DNA from: Impatiens glandulifera
Taxonomy: Eukaryota > Streptophyta > Magnoliopsida > Ericales > Balsaminaceae
DNA length: 64,000 bases
Reading direction: 5' to 3'
Assembly (NCBI RefSeq): GCF_907164915.1
Contig: NC_061869.1
Coordinates: 24,474,676-24,538,675, forward strand
Shown: positions 23,804 to 36,173 of the stretch, one piece after another
Layout: every line of letters begins with the position of its first letter
Numbering within the stretch: the first letter of the stretch is position 1
Program-made: the position numbers and the translations under genes
The notes under the pieces: model-generated
The model's database searches: none
Seen by the model: the letters and a program-made list of their open reading frames with translations, nothing else
Told to the model about the DNA's origin: nothing

Positions 23804-26800
23804 TCAATTAAGATCAACAAGACCCAAAATGTTTCTAAAGTGAGAAAACTTAGCTTCAGGAAGAGGCTTCGTGAAGATATCTGCCGTTTGTTGATCTGTG
23901 GGAACATATTCAAGGCGAATCTGCTTCTGATTGACGTGTTCTTGGATAAAATGATGCCTAATTTCAATATTCTTTGTCCAAGAATGTAGAACTGGATTGT
24001 AGGTGATTGTGATAGTACTAGTGTTGTCGCATAAAATTGGAGACTCTTCAGCCTCAATCCCATAGTCCTTCAGCTGTTGTTGAATCCACAAGAGCTGAGA
24101 GCAACAACTACCAGCTACAAGATACTCTGCTTCAACTGTAGACGTGAGAACTGAAGTCTACTTCTTGCTGAACCATGAGATTAGACGATCTCCAAGGAAC
24201 TTGCAAGTTCCACTCGTGCTTTTTCTATCAATTTTACACCCTGCATAATCTGCATTTGAGAAACTGGTCAAGTTGAAACTGGAATCCTTCGGATACCACA
24301 GTCCCACGTTTTGGGTTCCCTTTAAATATTTAAGAATGCGTTTAGCAACAGTAAAATGAGAAGTTTAGGATTAGCCTCAAATCTGCCACAAACTCCAACG
24401 GCAAATTGAATGTCTGGCCTGCCAGTAGTTACATATAGCAAGGATCCGATGAGTCCTCTATATGTTGTTACATCGACACTTTGACCACCTTCATCTTTAT
24501 CCAGTTTACTAGAGGAGCTCATTGGAGTAACTACAGCAGAACAGTTCTCTATACCAAACTTCTTTAGCAGTTCCTTGGTGTATTTGGCCTGATTGATTAG
24601 GGTCCCATTTTCTAACTAACGGACTTGAAGCCCAAGGAAGAATGTCAATTCTCCCATCATGCTCATTTCAAATCTGTCCTGCATCAGCTTAGAAAACTTC
24701 TCACACAATTTGGGGTTAGTTGAACCAAAAACCATGTCATCAACATATATTTGAACAAGTAGAATGTGAGAATCTTTAGTGAATCTAAACAAGGTTTTAT
24801 CCACAGTTCCAACAACAAAATTATGATCAAACAAAAATTTAGTTAAAGTGTCGTACCAAGCTCTAGGAGCTTGTTTCAGACCATACAATGCTTTGTCAAG
24901 CTTATAAACATGATTAGGTAAGACACATAATCTACAAATCCGGGTGGTTGCTCAACATATAATTCTTCACTCAATTTCCCATTTAAAAATGCACATTTTA
25001 CGTCCATTTGAAAAACCTTAAAGTTCTGAAATGATGCATATGCTAGGAAGATTCTAATTACCTCAAGTCTTGCTACAGTTGTAAAAGACTCATCAAAATA
25101 AATACCTTCCTCCTGTTTGTATCCTTGAGAAACTAAATGAGCTTTGTTTCTAATGACTAAACCATCTTCACTAAGCTTGTTTCTAAAGACACATCTTATT
25201 CCTATAACTGACTTATCAGTTGGTCTAGGAGTAAGATACCACACTTTATTTCTCACAAATTGGTTTAACTCCTCCTGCATACTATTGATCCAATCTGGAT
25301 CAACTACAGATTCACCAATTTTCTTGGGTACAATCTGAGAAATAAATGCAGAGTTGGCCATTTCATCCATCAGTTGACGTCTTGTCCTTCGAGGAGAAAA
25401 AGGATTTCCGATGATCAGTTCTGGTGGATGATTTCTGTTCCATCTGAAGTTGGATCCAAGGGGATTGGTCATCTGAACTGGTGACTCCGCGACATCTAAA
25501 CTCTCAACTTCTTGTTGAACAGAAGTTTGTACATCCGGTTGAACTTCAACCGGATCAGCCAATTAATCAGACAAGGCAATCCTCTTGTCCAAAGTTTCTT
25601 CTTCTTCACTCACAGACTCAAGACTTGTCGCTTTTAGTCTGTCAGTAAGATAAATGGATTCTGTTAGGATCGGGGACGCCCTTGGAGGACCTGGGTGTTT
25701 TCGGTTTTAAGAAGGGTGGCCTCTTACAACACACACAACACTTTGGTGATAGTCCGGTTAGAGACTATAACCGTTCTCAGCACTACACAAGCTGTCACAG
25801 ACTCTTGAACCGGGTTTAAGGGCGGAAATGTCTATTTCAGTTTGAAGCAACGTATGCGACTTAGATGATGTTTTAGAAGAAGTCGGTTTTATGGATGTGA
25901 GTGGACCGGTTTACGGAGTACGATTAATTTGATTTGAGGTTAGGTTAATTGAGTAAGTAATGAAACGAAGGAAAGAACATGAGACAAGGATTTTTATGGA
26001 TGTTCGGAGCAAACCCTCCTACGTCACCCCTTCTTCTCTGGGTATGAGAAGGATCTCCACTAACTTTTATAGTTACAACAACACTGCCGGTCGAGCCCAA
26101 CTCGCTACTCGCTGGGTACACCAACTCACTCTTTGATGTAATACAATAACTTAACACAACAAGACACATAAAACTTCTGGTTTTAGACACACCGGTTTGG
26201 ATTGTAAAAGTTTATCTCTCTAACTTATTGCTTTTCTTAGAATAATGTGATTCGTATTTTTCGCTTGATGATTCGTTGACTGTATTAAATGAGGACGTTT
26301 CATCTTCCTTTTATAGCTGATGAGAACCAACGGTCATTTTCTTCTCTCTCCTCTGGATTGGTTGATCATTATCACGCCGGTGCAGAGAGATTACTTGCAC
26401 GTTTCACCTTCCTCAACACTTGGCAGTCATGCAGACAACTCTGAGTGTAAGATGACATAATCGGTTTTCAGATTTGGACACGTGTTGGGCATGCACTTCA
26501 GGTTGTCAACTTCGGATCAGTAAAGCATCATTGCTTTCCTCGCATGCTTCCGATCGGATCTGATCTTCTTTTATTCCTTCGAGACACGTCTATTTCGTCA
26601 TGTTACGTCACTCTTGTAGGTTGAAGTTTCCGGTTTTGTCTCTTGTGCAATATGATCCGGCTGGTATGTGAACTTTTGTCTTTGTTGGCCGGTCACTTGA
26701 GAGTGTGAAAACCGGTTCCTCTGATCTTTGACTTGATCACTTGGAACTGGTTTCTTTGAAGTATTTCAGCAACCGGTTTATGAGGCCCCAACCGGTTCAT

Positions 26801-28160
26801 ACGATTTGACCTGCACATGAAAGTTAACAAATGTTTAGTTTTTCTAGCCGGTTCCAAAAATTAACTTTCTTAATTTTTCTTATCAGATTCAATGGATTTT
26901 CTCTCAATAGGCTCATCAAAAACTACATAGAGGGATTCCTCAACAGCTTGTGTTCTTTTGTTGTATACTCTGTAAGCCTTGCTTACTGACGAGTATCCTA
27001 ACATGAATCCCTCATCTGCTTTAGCATCAAAAGCGGTCAGATAAACCTTTCCATTGTTATGAATAAAACATTTACACCCAAATATCTTAAAATAAGAAAC
27101 TGTGGGAATTATCCCATAATACAGTTCATAGGGAGTTTTATCAAAACGTTTGTTAATTATTGACCGATTTTGTGTATAAAAAGCAGTGTTAATAGCTTCC
27201 ACCCAGAACCTCTGAGGTACATCTGATTCAGCTAGCATAGATCTCGCTGCTTCCTTTAGAGTTCTCACTCTTCTCTCGGCAATGTCGTTTTGCTGTGGAG
27301 TTCTGGCGCTAGACAACTCGTGCCTAATTCCAGTCTCCTCGAGATAAGATGATATGTATCTGTTAATGAACTCAGTTCCCTGATCACTTCTAATGCACGC
27401 AATATTCAACGATTTCTGATTCTGAATTCTTGAAAATATTCTAATCAAGTTTTCAGTAGTTTTATCTTTTGATGGTAAAAATGCAACCCATGTAAATCGA
27501 GAGAAATCATCAATAACAATTAGGGAAAATCTCATTCCTCCTATACTTTTTACAGGAATTGGACCAAACAGATCCATATGTAAAAGTTTTAGGCAACGGA
27601 TGGATTGTGATTTCCCTTTACTTTTGAACGATAATCTGCCTTGTTTACCTAACTGACAAGCAGTGCATATCTTGTCCTTTGAAAACTGAAGTTTGGGCAA
27701 ACCAATAACTAAATTATTTGAACAAATGTTGTTGATGGTCTTGAAATTTAAATGGTTCAAACGTTTATGCCATAACCATTTCTGGTCATTCTTGGCTATC
27801 ATTCACATAGAGTCAGAAGATTCTTTTTTCCAATTCATTTTGTATGAGTTTCCTACTCTACTACCAGTTAATAAAGTATTTCCATCTTGGTCCTTAACTA
27901 GAAATGAGTGAGTTTGAAAATTAACTGACAAACCATTATCACAAAACTGACTAATACTAATCAAATTATAGCACAGATTGTAAACAAGCAGCACGTCATT
28001 AATGGTTAGATTACCATGGATAATATTACCCTTACCCATGGTCTTACCCTTCTTGTTGTCACCAAAAGTAATCTTAGTTCTAGAGAAATCTGATATATCA
28101 GTGAGAAGCCGTCTGTTTCCTGTCATATGCCTGGAACATCCGCTATCAAGATACCATACA
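23804..28160 (-). pseudogene. pol: W pol: protease, integrase, RT and RNase H, broken by frameshifts and a solo LTR
   Basis: Order on the minus strand: protease WYLDSGCSRHMTG (~28160-28120), GAG-pre-integrase zinc motif (WLWHKRLNHL ... CTACQLGK, ~27780-27650), and integrase core with the catalytic Asp in LLHMDLFGP, Asp in IRSDQGTEF and Glu in DIAERRVRTLKEAARS (27570-27240). Host sequence resumes on the other side of the solo LTR with RT (25562-24616; [22 protein letters not shown]). RNase H follows (24520-23804), ending DIFTKPLPEAKFSHF. Frameshifts lie near 24890, 24600 and 24350, with a TAA near 25562. All catalytic motifs are still readable, so the decay is moderate. Confidence 0.9.
25662..26885 (-). 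mobile_element. Solo LTR nested in W pol, TSD GATTC
   Basis: 1224 bp from TGTTAGGATCG to TTATCA, flanked by GATTC at 25657-25661 and 26886-26890. Removing it and one TSD restores a continuous reading frame (ERKSIES joined to IYLTDRL) between integrase and RT, which confirms the boundaries. It carries the TATA box (~26307), the shared box (25993-26031) and an adjacent hairpin. It is related to the Z/X/Y LTR family but clearly diverged. Confidence 0.92.
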
Positions 28161-28228
28161 AATTCCTCCAGCCCTTCGTTTATTTGTACCTACATAGATA
28201 AATATTTACAATCTTTTTGTACCCACAT

Positions 28229-29410
28229 TCAATTGGGTCCTCGGTCAATCAGTCCCTTAGGAATCCATATTTGAGTTATTCTGATGAATTTCCCATTTTG
28301 TGCTGTGATTAATGCGTATGTTTTTGACTTAGCAGACGACTTTTTGTCAGCCACTGATCCCTTAGATTTTGAAGAAGACTTTCTTTTAAAACTCCTTGAC
28401 TTTGAGTCAGGTTTTAGACTGCCAGACTTGTTTGCTGCTTCTAATATATTCTTCATCCAGCTAACAATCGGTGGAACATAAGTTATTTCATTCTTAAAAG
28501 CTATTTCTTCATGAATAGGATCAGATTCACTGTTAGTCAAACTTCCCTTAACGAAGCTTATTGGCTTAAGCTTGTCATTTGCTAAGTTTGACGTTTTACA
28601 TGACAAGTTAGGGTCATCACTATCAAATCCTAGACCGGATCTAGATCCAGCAGGTTTTAACATGCTAATTTGATGTTTGACAGCATCTTCAGACCTTGTC
28701 CATGCACTGACAACATAATTTAACCTCTTGTTTTCAGATGAAAGAATTTGAATCTGTTATTTCAGCATCTCATTCTCAGATGAGATCTCTGCTATGTTTT
28801 CGTCAAAAATATTTGATGCAGATTCTTTGTTAGAAGAAAGAGCAGTTGATTCATATTTTACTTTCATTTCGTAAAAAGAGTCATTTAACTTTTTGTACTC
28901 AATTGTCATTTCGTTGAGTGCATTAATTAACTCTTCATTTGTAAATTCTGGGGTAGAGATGTCGTTTACCTTGGATTGGTCATCTGCCATCAAACATGTA
29001 ACAGTTTCATTCTTTTTTTCAGCAGGAGACTCCTCTGAATCGCTATCATTCTATCTGGATTTGTTTTCAACGCACATGAAAACTTTTTGATCCTTCTTTG
29101 CTTGAACGCTTCTATCGTAGATCTGATTAAACTTATCCCATATCTCTTTAGCAGAGGAACATGACTTGATTTCATAGAACACGTTCAAGTTAATCGACTA
29201 ATACAGAAAGTTCCTAGCAACATTATCCAGGTTGTTGGTCATCTTGTATTCAGTAGTCCACTCACTTCTTGGCTTCTAAATCTTTATGGGGCCATCAGTA
29301 ATGACGCTCCACATATCACAATCAAGGGCAGTCAAGTGAGCTTGCATTCTCATCATCCAATATTCACAGTTGTCTCTTGATAAAATAGGAATCTCATTGA
29401 TGATAGACAT
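28229..29410 (-). pseudogene. gag: W gag, internally deleted (no zinc knuckle)
   Basis: It starts at ATG 29410 (MSIINEIPILSRDNCEYWMM), 36 bases inside the PBS. The N-terminal gag region is readable to about 29060 with stops near 29278 and 29200. It then jumps directly to the acidic/coiled-coil segment (VNDISTPEFTNEELINAL, ~28970), so most of the capsid domain and the CCHC knuckle are missing. A Lys/Ser-rich basic stretch follows (~28330-28400). The frame ends IPKGLIDRGPN then TGA (28229-28231), directly followed by ATGTGGGT. The same stop position is used in Y with TAA. Confidence 0.8.
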
Positions 29411-29445
29411 GATTTAGGATCTTTGAGCTTGAGAATAGAAACAGG

Positions 29446-29457
29446 GCTCTGATACCA
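29446..29457 (-). other. Primer-binding site of element W
   Basis: Plus strand gctctgatacca, an exact complement of TGGTATCAGAGC (tRNA-iMet), 2 bases inside the 5' LTR. Confidence 0.92.
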
Positions 29458-29459
29458 AT

Positions 29460-31194
29460 TGATAGGATCGACTTTATCAATAGAGATGGGAGTCTGGCAA
29501 TTGATGAAGGCTTATGAAAAACGGTTTGAAAGAAATCTTGTTAGGGATTTAATTCGCTTTCTATTCTACGTAAATACTTATAAACACTTGAAACAGAATC
29601 AATGCGGAATTGTTTACTTAAATTTGAAGCTCAAGATGAAGAATGTGAAGATGACAAAAATGAAAAGACACAGTAGTTTGTTTATGGATGTTCGGAGCAA
29701 ACTCTCCTACGTCACCCCTTCTTCCAACCACCGGAAAGATTCACTATAATATGATTCGAATCAAATACAGTTTGCACAAACTTTGCTCACTGTTGAACAG
29801 AACACCCTCTGTTCAATTTAAAAGATGAAGAATATCACTCACTAAAGGTATTTTTGATTCTAGCTCTCTCTTGATTCACACACAGTACAATTAGGAAAGC
29901 AGCTTACAGCTTGAATATTCAAAGGATTGATTACTCAGTAGTTCTGGCAAGATGATCGACTTCTTTCTCTCTCTGTAATTCCGTCCAGCCTCATATCTGT
30001 TGTCCTTTAGAATCTTTAAATATGCACAGGTACCAGCGGTCGAATCTTTAGAATAAAACGTGGCACTCTTCCATTGGAACGCCTCCATTGTACACAGCAG
30101 GTTCTTAGCACAAGGATCGTGGCCGTACTCCATCTGGTAGTGCGCCGAATATTCTTCAGGGATGTACCTGCAAAACAAGTAGTGTGAAGGATATTCTCTT
30201 ACGTGGCATTCGTTGGTTGGTTGCGTCTAGCTATTGTACTGATTTTCACTTGAAAGTGGAGTAGGAGTAGCGTACAGCTATAGCACGTGGTTAGGCGGGT
30301 GCTAGCTTCAAGCAAACTGCTTAAGCATATCATTAGACATATTTCAGTTGGACGACCTCGTCTAATGAAATCAAACGTCCCCGTCTAAGAGTAGAATCCA
30401 TTAGACCACTTGGTCTAATGGGATTAGACTTAAGTCTAATTATAATCACTTCGGACTAATCTGAAGGAGTTAGACTACACGTCTAAATTTCACAAACCAT
30501 TAGAATGCACGTCTAACTCCACGAGTTAGACTGCACGTCTAACTACACAAGTTAGACTGCACGTCTAATTCCGGTTCTACTTCGGACTTGTCTGAAGGAG
30601 TTAGACTACACGTCTAACTTTCACAAATCATTAGACTGCACGTCTAACTCCACGAGTTAGACTGCACGTCTAATTCCGGTTCTACTTCAGACTTATATGA
30701 AGGAGTTAGACTATCTATTATACTACACGTATAACTCCACGAGTTAGACTACACGTCTAATTCCGTTCCACTTCAGACTAATCTGAAGGAGTTAGACTCC
30801 ACGTCTAACTTTCACAATCTATTAGACTTGCACGTCTAATTCCTAATATATTAGATTACACGTCTAACTCCGCTAAGTTAGACTGCACGTCTAATTTCGA
30901 GTTCCATTAGACTGCACGTCTAATTCCGAATTCATTAGACTGCACGTTTAACTTCACGAGTTAGACTGCACGTCTAATTCTGAATTCATTAAACTACACG
31001 TCTAACTCCACGAGTTAGACTGCACGTCTAATTTTATGTATCTAATACCAAATCAGTTTAATGAACCTCATTAGAACCAAATCTTATGAAATCTGATTTC
31101 GATACACCTGCATTAAAACGCATAAATCATTTCATCATCAAAATCCCAATAGTCAAACTATTTCAACACTTAGTCAAAATAATTTGACCCAACA
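29460..31194 (-). repeat. 5' LTR of element W
   Basis: 1735 bp, TGATAGGATCG to CCCAACA, matching the 20317-22034 LTR, with small indels and scattered substitutions. It carries the shared box (29682-29720). Confidence 0.92.
30465..31035. repeat. Palindromic minisatellite TTAGAC-N5-GTCTAA (right LTR of W)
   Basis: Same repeat family and order as in the left LTR, with unit gain/loss differences (for example an extra ctacacaagttagactgcac unit near 30541). Confidence 0.9.
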
Positions 31195-31569
31195 AGCTAC
31201 TTAACTTATTTGTTTTAAATTCATCAAATATTTTTATAAACATATGTCAATAAATTTGCGATATTTTAACATTTTTTTTATTAATGTCTTATATGTTTTG
31301 TTTTTTTAATATTAATGGATGATATTTGTTTAATGTGGGTTGAGTAATTTATTTTAAATTGTTAGTCATATAAATTATATATTTATATATAAAATTATAA
31401 ATATAAATAAAAAATTTTAAGTGGTTCAATGGTTTAACTATTCATAGTACATAATAAGGATCAAGACTCATGTCTTGCGAGGCGCAACTTCGAAATTGTT
31501 GGTTGATTGAATAGAAGGTAATAGGTCGATAATGACGAGATTGGAGAAGAAATGATAAATTTGTGATTA

Positions 31570-32330
31570 GATATGTAAATAAGATTGTTGATTTGTCAAA
31601 GTGAATGTAAGAGACGTAATGCTCAAATTGAGGTCATGATATTAGTAATGAGAGGTCAATTGGGAAACAACAAATATTTTGAGGTTAAATATGTGAAATG
31701 ATGATTGATTGACCGAAGTGAGGTCACAAGATTAGTAATTGGTCAATTGGGAAATAAAAAATATTGTTATGAATGAGATTATTGATTAGTCAAAATAAGG
31801 GTAAAGACCTCGGTATAAAATATTAAATATGTGGAGGATATAGGTTGCGATAAAGGGATCATGAGGTCGGTATAAAATATTCTCGAATTGAGGTGATGAG
31901 ATTAGTAATTGGTCGATTGGGAATAAAAAATATTGGTGTGAATGAGATTGTTAGTTGGCCAGAATGATTATAAAGACATTTGTGTAAAACACTAAATGTG
32001 TGGAGTTAATATGTTGCGATATAGGAAGATTGAAATGATGGTACAAAACGCTTGAATTGAGGTAATGAGATTAGTAGTTGGTCGATTAAGGAATAAAAAA
32101 TATTGGTATGAATAAGATTGTTGGTTGGTCGAAATGAGGGTAAAGACGATAAAAAAATATTAAATATGTGGATGGTATTAAGTTGTGATAAAAGAAGGGG
32201 ATCGAGAGGTCGGTACAAAATGTTCGAAATGAGTGAGGTCACACGATTAACAATTGGTCGATTGGGAAATTAAAAATTACTGGTATAAATGAAGATTGTT
32301 GGTTCACAAAAAAAGGTTGTAAAAGACCTA
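31570..32330. repeat. Tandem array, ~170-bp unit, about 4.5 copies
   Basis: The anchor attagtaattggtc(a/g)attggga recurs at 31731, 31901, 32070 and 32246, giving periods of 170, 169 and 176 bases. Units also share aaaaaatattggt and gattgttggttggtc. The 78-aa minus ORF inside it is a shadow. Satellite-like monomer length, but a short array. Confidence 0.85.
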
Positions 32331-32335
32331 AAGAA

Positions 32336-33279
32336 TGTTATTAAAGGATATGTCCTCTTATGTATTTTTTATAATTGTGTTTAAATCATTAACTTGTTGG
32401 TCTATCAAAATATATATATATATATATATTTATTGTGTATAGTATTGGAATTTTTAAATTAGTTCTATAAATTCCATTAATGAATGAAAAGTAGAATATT
32501 GGTAATAAAATCAAATAAAATTCACATAAAATTTAAACGTGAATTAAAAGGTGAAATTTGATCCAAATATATAATTTGAATAAATTAATTTTAATTAATT
32601 AATCTAAAATGCCTTGATGACCAAGTAACAAAATGTTGTTAATTTTTAATGTAACTTACATGAGTTTGTTATTATTATTAACTGTTATTATAATTTAATA
32701 TTATTATTAACAAATTGAAAAGGCATGTAACGTTAGTATTGAATTGTAAATGCCTTAAATATTTTGGCAAACAATTACTCTATAATGAAGAGAAAAACGT
32801 TAAGCTAATTAAAGAGGGAAACAATGTAGACCGTTGGATCAATTGATGATTTTATTTAATGGTTTATCTTTTCAATAATATAAACCCTCTCATCTCTAAT
32901 TTAAAACTCACTACATCATCTCACTCTAGAATTCCAAAAGTTCTCTCCTTATTTTATGAGTAATCTTCGAGTTCTTTGCTCGATATTTCCGTTAAAACTC
33001 GATGATAGTTCAGGTACGCTAGTCAAGTTCGATGAGTGGTGATTTTAGTGCAGAATCATTATTGGATTCGTTGTACCATTAGAAACAGCCATATGCGATA
33101 AGCTCCAGCACAAAAGGGAGACGATGAAACTGTTTTAAAGGAAATGTGATAAGCACGTGTTTCGATTCAACCATTTAAATTTTGTGATATCGTTCTTTAT
33201 ATATTGTATTTTATTTAATTTCTTTGTAACATCATTCTATTATATATTTTCTATTATTTCAAAACAAGAATATCTAACA
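32336..33279 (+). repeat. Possible old solo LTR (TGTTA...TAACA), no clear TSD
   Basis: Bounded by TGTTATTAAAGG and ATATCTAACA. Inside are a TATA-like box followed by a TCTC-rich start-like region (~32878-32950) and a T-rich end typical of copia LTRs. The flanks (aagaa and atctg) do not match, so the call rests on termini and texture only. Confidence 0.35.
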
Positions 33280-34288
33280 ATCTGTGAAAGATAGGATCGA
33301 TCAATCGATCTTAAATAAAAAACCCAAATTTGAATTTAGAACAATAAAAAATCGGGTTTTCTATTCTTGAGCTAATTCTCAATAACAACAACCTAGAAAT
33401 CTTCCCAACATATATCCAATGATTTTGAACATATATTTGGATCATGTTTGATCCATCCCGATAATATTTGATCAAAATCAAAATTTTCAAAATAAATAAA
33501 AAAAATTAGTTCTTGATTTGGTCCAAATGAACAACCAATGTTCATGTTTTGGTACATATCAACCATATGAAGTATAAAGAAGCTATTGTAATTTCCTTAC
33601 ACTTCATCAAACACTGAAAACCAAAAACACGATTTTTGACCTTCAAACTATTTTGAACAAATTGAACATCTCCCAAGTCAAATGGTACATTGAGATTATG
33701 TTCATAATGTTCTTAGGAGTTTGTGAAGTTACCCAAGCCCTTTGATCAAAGAATCCAAGCCTCCATCAAAATTACAAAACCTACAATTTTGATGTTCTTA
33801 AGGACCGACATGTCCGACCAAGATCGAGGATCTTCGGTCAAGACCGAGAAATTCAAATTAGGATCAAGAGGTTCGACCTATGCTTTTAATCCAAGACCAA
33901 AAATTATAGCACCTGGATGAGAATTCAAGACAAGGACTGAGAGGTCTTAGCACCTTGATCGAGAATCCTAAGCCAGGACCGATAAAGACCTATCCTAGGA
34001 TCGAGAGTTTTTTAGCCCGATCGATGAAAACAAACCGAGGACTGAGGACACCGGTCCTAAGACCAGTTTGGTTCCAATTTTAAAATTCAAAAATTATTTT
34101 TTAATTTTGGAACCCCAAATCATTTTCTAAAAATCCCAAAAAATTAAAAAACTGATTTCAAAATATTTTTAGGATATTTCAACAAAAATATTTTTGATAA
34201 GGTCTATTTGGGATTTATTTTTAAATCCTAACGCATTTTAATCTAATGTTCTTTAGGTATTTTCATCCCGAGTCATCATCAACAATTG
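33280..34288. other. Unassigned sequence with degenerate gaccgag-type repeats
   Basis: No gene supported. At 33800-34070 short words like gaccgag, gatcgag and aggaccga recur irregularly. The 65-aa ORF at 33723-33920 follows this repetitiveness and is not convincing. Confidence 0.45.
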
Positions 34289-34296
34289 GTACCAAC

Positions 34297-34549
34297 CAGG
34301 GACGGACCCAAAAAATATGGTTGGTGTGGGCTTAAAAAAACTAAAAAGAAAATTCTAAATAAAACTAGTGGGTAAAGGTATGTCTTATAATTTTTTTTTA
34401 ATAATTAAATAAACAAACATTTAAATATATTGAAATTTTTTAAGAAATTAGAGAGTATAGTAAAATATGAACCGTAAAAAATAAATATAAAAAGTTTTTT
34501 TTAGGGGTGGGCTTCAGCCCACCCGAGCCCCTACATAGATCCGTCCCTA
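34297..34549. mobile_element. hAT-type MITE, 253 bp
   Basis: Ends are CAGGGACGGA and TCCGTCCCTA, imperfect only at the last base. They are flanked by an 8-bp near-duplication, gtaccaac (34289-34296) and ttaccaac (34550-34557). An internal inverted repeat, gggtgggcttcagcccaccc, lies near 34505. Length, TIR and 8-bp TSD fit a non-autonomous hAT element. Confidence 0.8.
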
Positions 34550-34689
34550 TTACCAACATTAAAATATTATTGTTACAATTTTTAAATACGCTAAACCTAT
34601 GCATGTCTAGGACCAAAAAAATAATTGGTTCAAATAAAACGTCATAAAATAAATTTTCAAAGTCCAAGACTTTATAAAGTAGATATTGT

Positions 34690-34850
34690 TTTAACACGGG
34701 TAGAAAGGATGAAGCGCGAAAGCCTTTTCCCGAGTATCACCAAACTTTGAACTAAAACGAAACTCTAGTAAAAAAATATGTTTATACACGTACACATTTT
34801 ATTGATTTTAAAAATTAATTGGCGACTCTGTTTCAAATAATTAATCTTTT
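34690..34850 (+). other. Possible end of a Tat/Ogre-like Gypsy LTR
   Basis: A gaagcgcgaaagccttttcc stretch is followed, after about 100 bases, by aattggcgactctg. This resembles the LTR/PBS junction I associate with Tat-lineage Gypsy elements. No Gypsy coding sequence is present, so this is only a hint. Confidence 0.25.
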
Positions 34851-35110
34851 AAATTAATTATTTTTAATTAATTTAAATAACAGATTTCTAAAAAATATAA
34901 TTGTATTTTGATTATTTCAAATCTAAAAGATTATTTAAACTTGAATCCAAATTAATTAATTTCAAATTGTCAAAATTTATTTAAAATCTTGTAAAACAAT
35001 ATTTTATTTTAAAAATATTCCTGACACACAACCCGATGTTGAAATTTCACGAACCTCAAGTTTATCTAGGATAAGGGTTTCAAGGTTCTTCATCTCTTGT
35101 GGTTAATATA

Positions 35111-36173
35111 TGTTAGGTTCGGTGTTAATAATAGAGACAGAGGTCTGACTATTGTGAACAACTTATGACTTTCAATTTAGTTTTAACTCTGTTAGAAGTT
35201 AAAATATGTTTATATTCTTTGCAAGTCTTCACAAACTCTTGAAAGGATTCAAGTGCGGAACAACTTGTTGGATTTGAAGCGTCAGATAAAAGAATGCAAA
35301 AGACAAAAAGGAAAGAACACAAAGAGTTTTATGGATATTCGGAGACAAAACTCCTACGTCACCCCTTATTCCTCAACAGGAATGATATACACTAGAAGAC
35401 TTTGATTTGTATAGCGCCTACACAAACCCAGTCAGAAACCCATGACATAATTAACTTCATGTTTTGAACTCCTAACACACACACTGTTGAACAGAATACT
35501 CTCTATTCAACTTACAACACTGAAATTTCACACAGAAAGAATAGTGGATGAATTATAAAAAAATGATCTTCAACTTAGCAAACTTGTTCACGTATTAAGT
35601 AGAGAGAGAGCTTATACTTCTATATATGTTATTTGTCGTTGTACTCTGATTGCTTCATATACTGAATTGTAGCAACAGTCAAATCTTCTTTATGGACACG
35701 TATCATCTTTCCGTTGGATTTACTATCCCTGATGTATTGGGTAGTACAGTAGGAATATATTCTTGAGATCGTGGTAGTACATAGTACGTGGAAGACGTTT
35801 ATTTGTTTAGATATAGAGACAACGATCGAATCATATGCTGATGCTTCATACGTCTATCTGCCTAGTTTAGATGTCGTCTACTCACGCGCCTTTGACTCTG
35901 AGACGTCTGCTCACTTCACTTTGACTTTGAGTTGTACCTGAAATAACAAAACTCCAATTATTAATTTACACCTGGTGAGAATCAAACCTAGGTCTCGGAA
36001 GTACTTACCACTACACCACTTAAAATATTGATATCTAAATATTTATTTATTTAATTGATATGACTAACAATAATGGAACTTAGTTTTATCCGTTTATTAT
36101 CAAAACCAAATCATCAATTATCGAAATCAAGTATGATAAATTATCCTAAATCAATTAAAACATTAATTTAACA
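35111..36173 (-). repeat. 3' LTR of the deleted copia derivative
   Basis: 1063 bp, TGTTAGGTTC to TTTAACA. It contains the shared box (35327-35370) with an ATTCCT/AGGAAT hairpin after it, and tRNA-like boxes near its end. Confidence 0.82.
35977..36018 (-). promoter_or_regulatory. tRNA-like A-box/B-box pair (SINE-like fragment)
   Basis: The minus strand reads TGGTGTAGTGGTAAG then, 15 bases on, GGTTTGATTCTC. These resemble Pol III A and B boxes, but the spacing is shorter than in a tRNA gene. It is probably a tRNA-derived fragment embedded in the LTR. Confidence 0.35.

Larger units (their letters stand above)
20317..31194 (-). mobile_element. Complete two-LTR copia element W (Sirevirus-like), TSD AGCTA
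   Basis: LTRs at 20317-22034 and 29460-31194 match along their length (roughly 93-95% by eye). The 5-bp duplication AGCTA is exact at 20312-20316 and 31195-31199. The order on the minus strand is LTR, PBS, gag, PR-INT-RT-RNase H, an extra 3' ORF, PPT, LTR. RT motifs such as YVDDMVFGSTNPKLC and FEMSMMGEL resemble the SIRE lineage. A solo LTR of another family (25662-26885) interrupts pol. Gag has an internal deletion and pol carries frameshifts, so it is defective. Confidence 0.92.

Noticed and set aside
31420..31500. tRNA-like string (gtggttcaatggtttaac)
   Set aside because: No matching B box or cloverleaf could be drawn.
32330..33285. TSD aagaat around the possible LTR at 32336
   Set aside because: The 6-base match needs termini GTTAT...AAAAC instead of TG...CA, so it is probably chance in AT-rich sequence.
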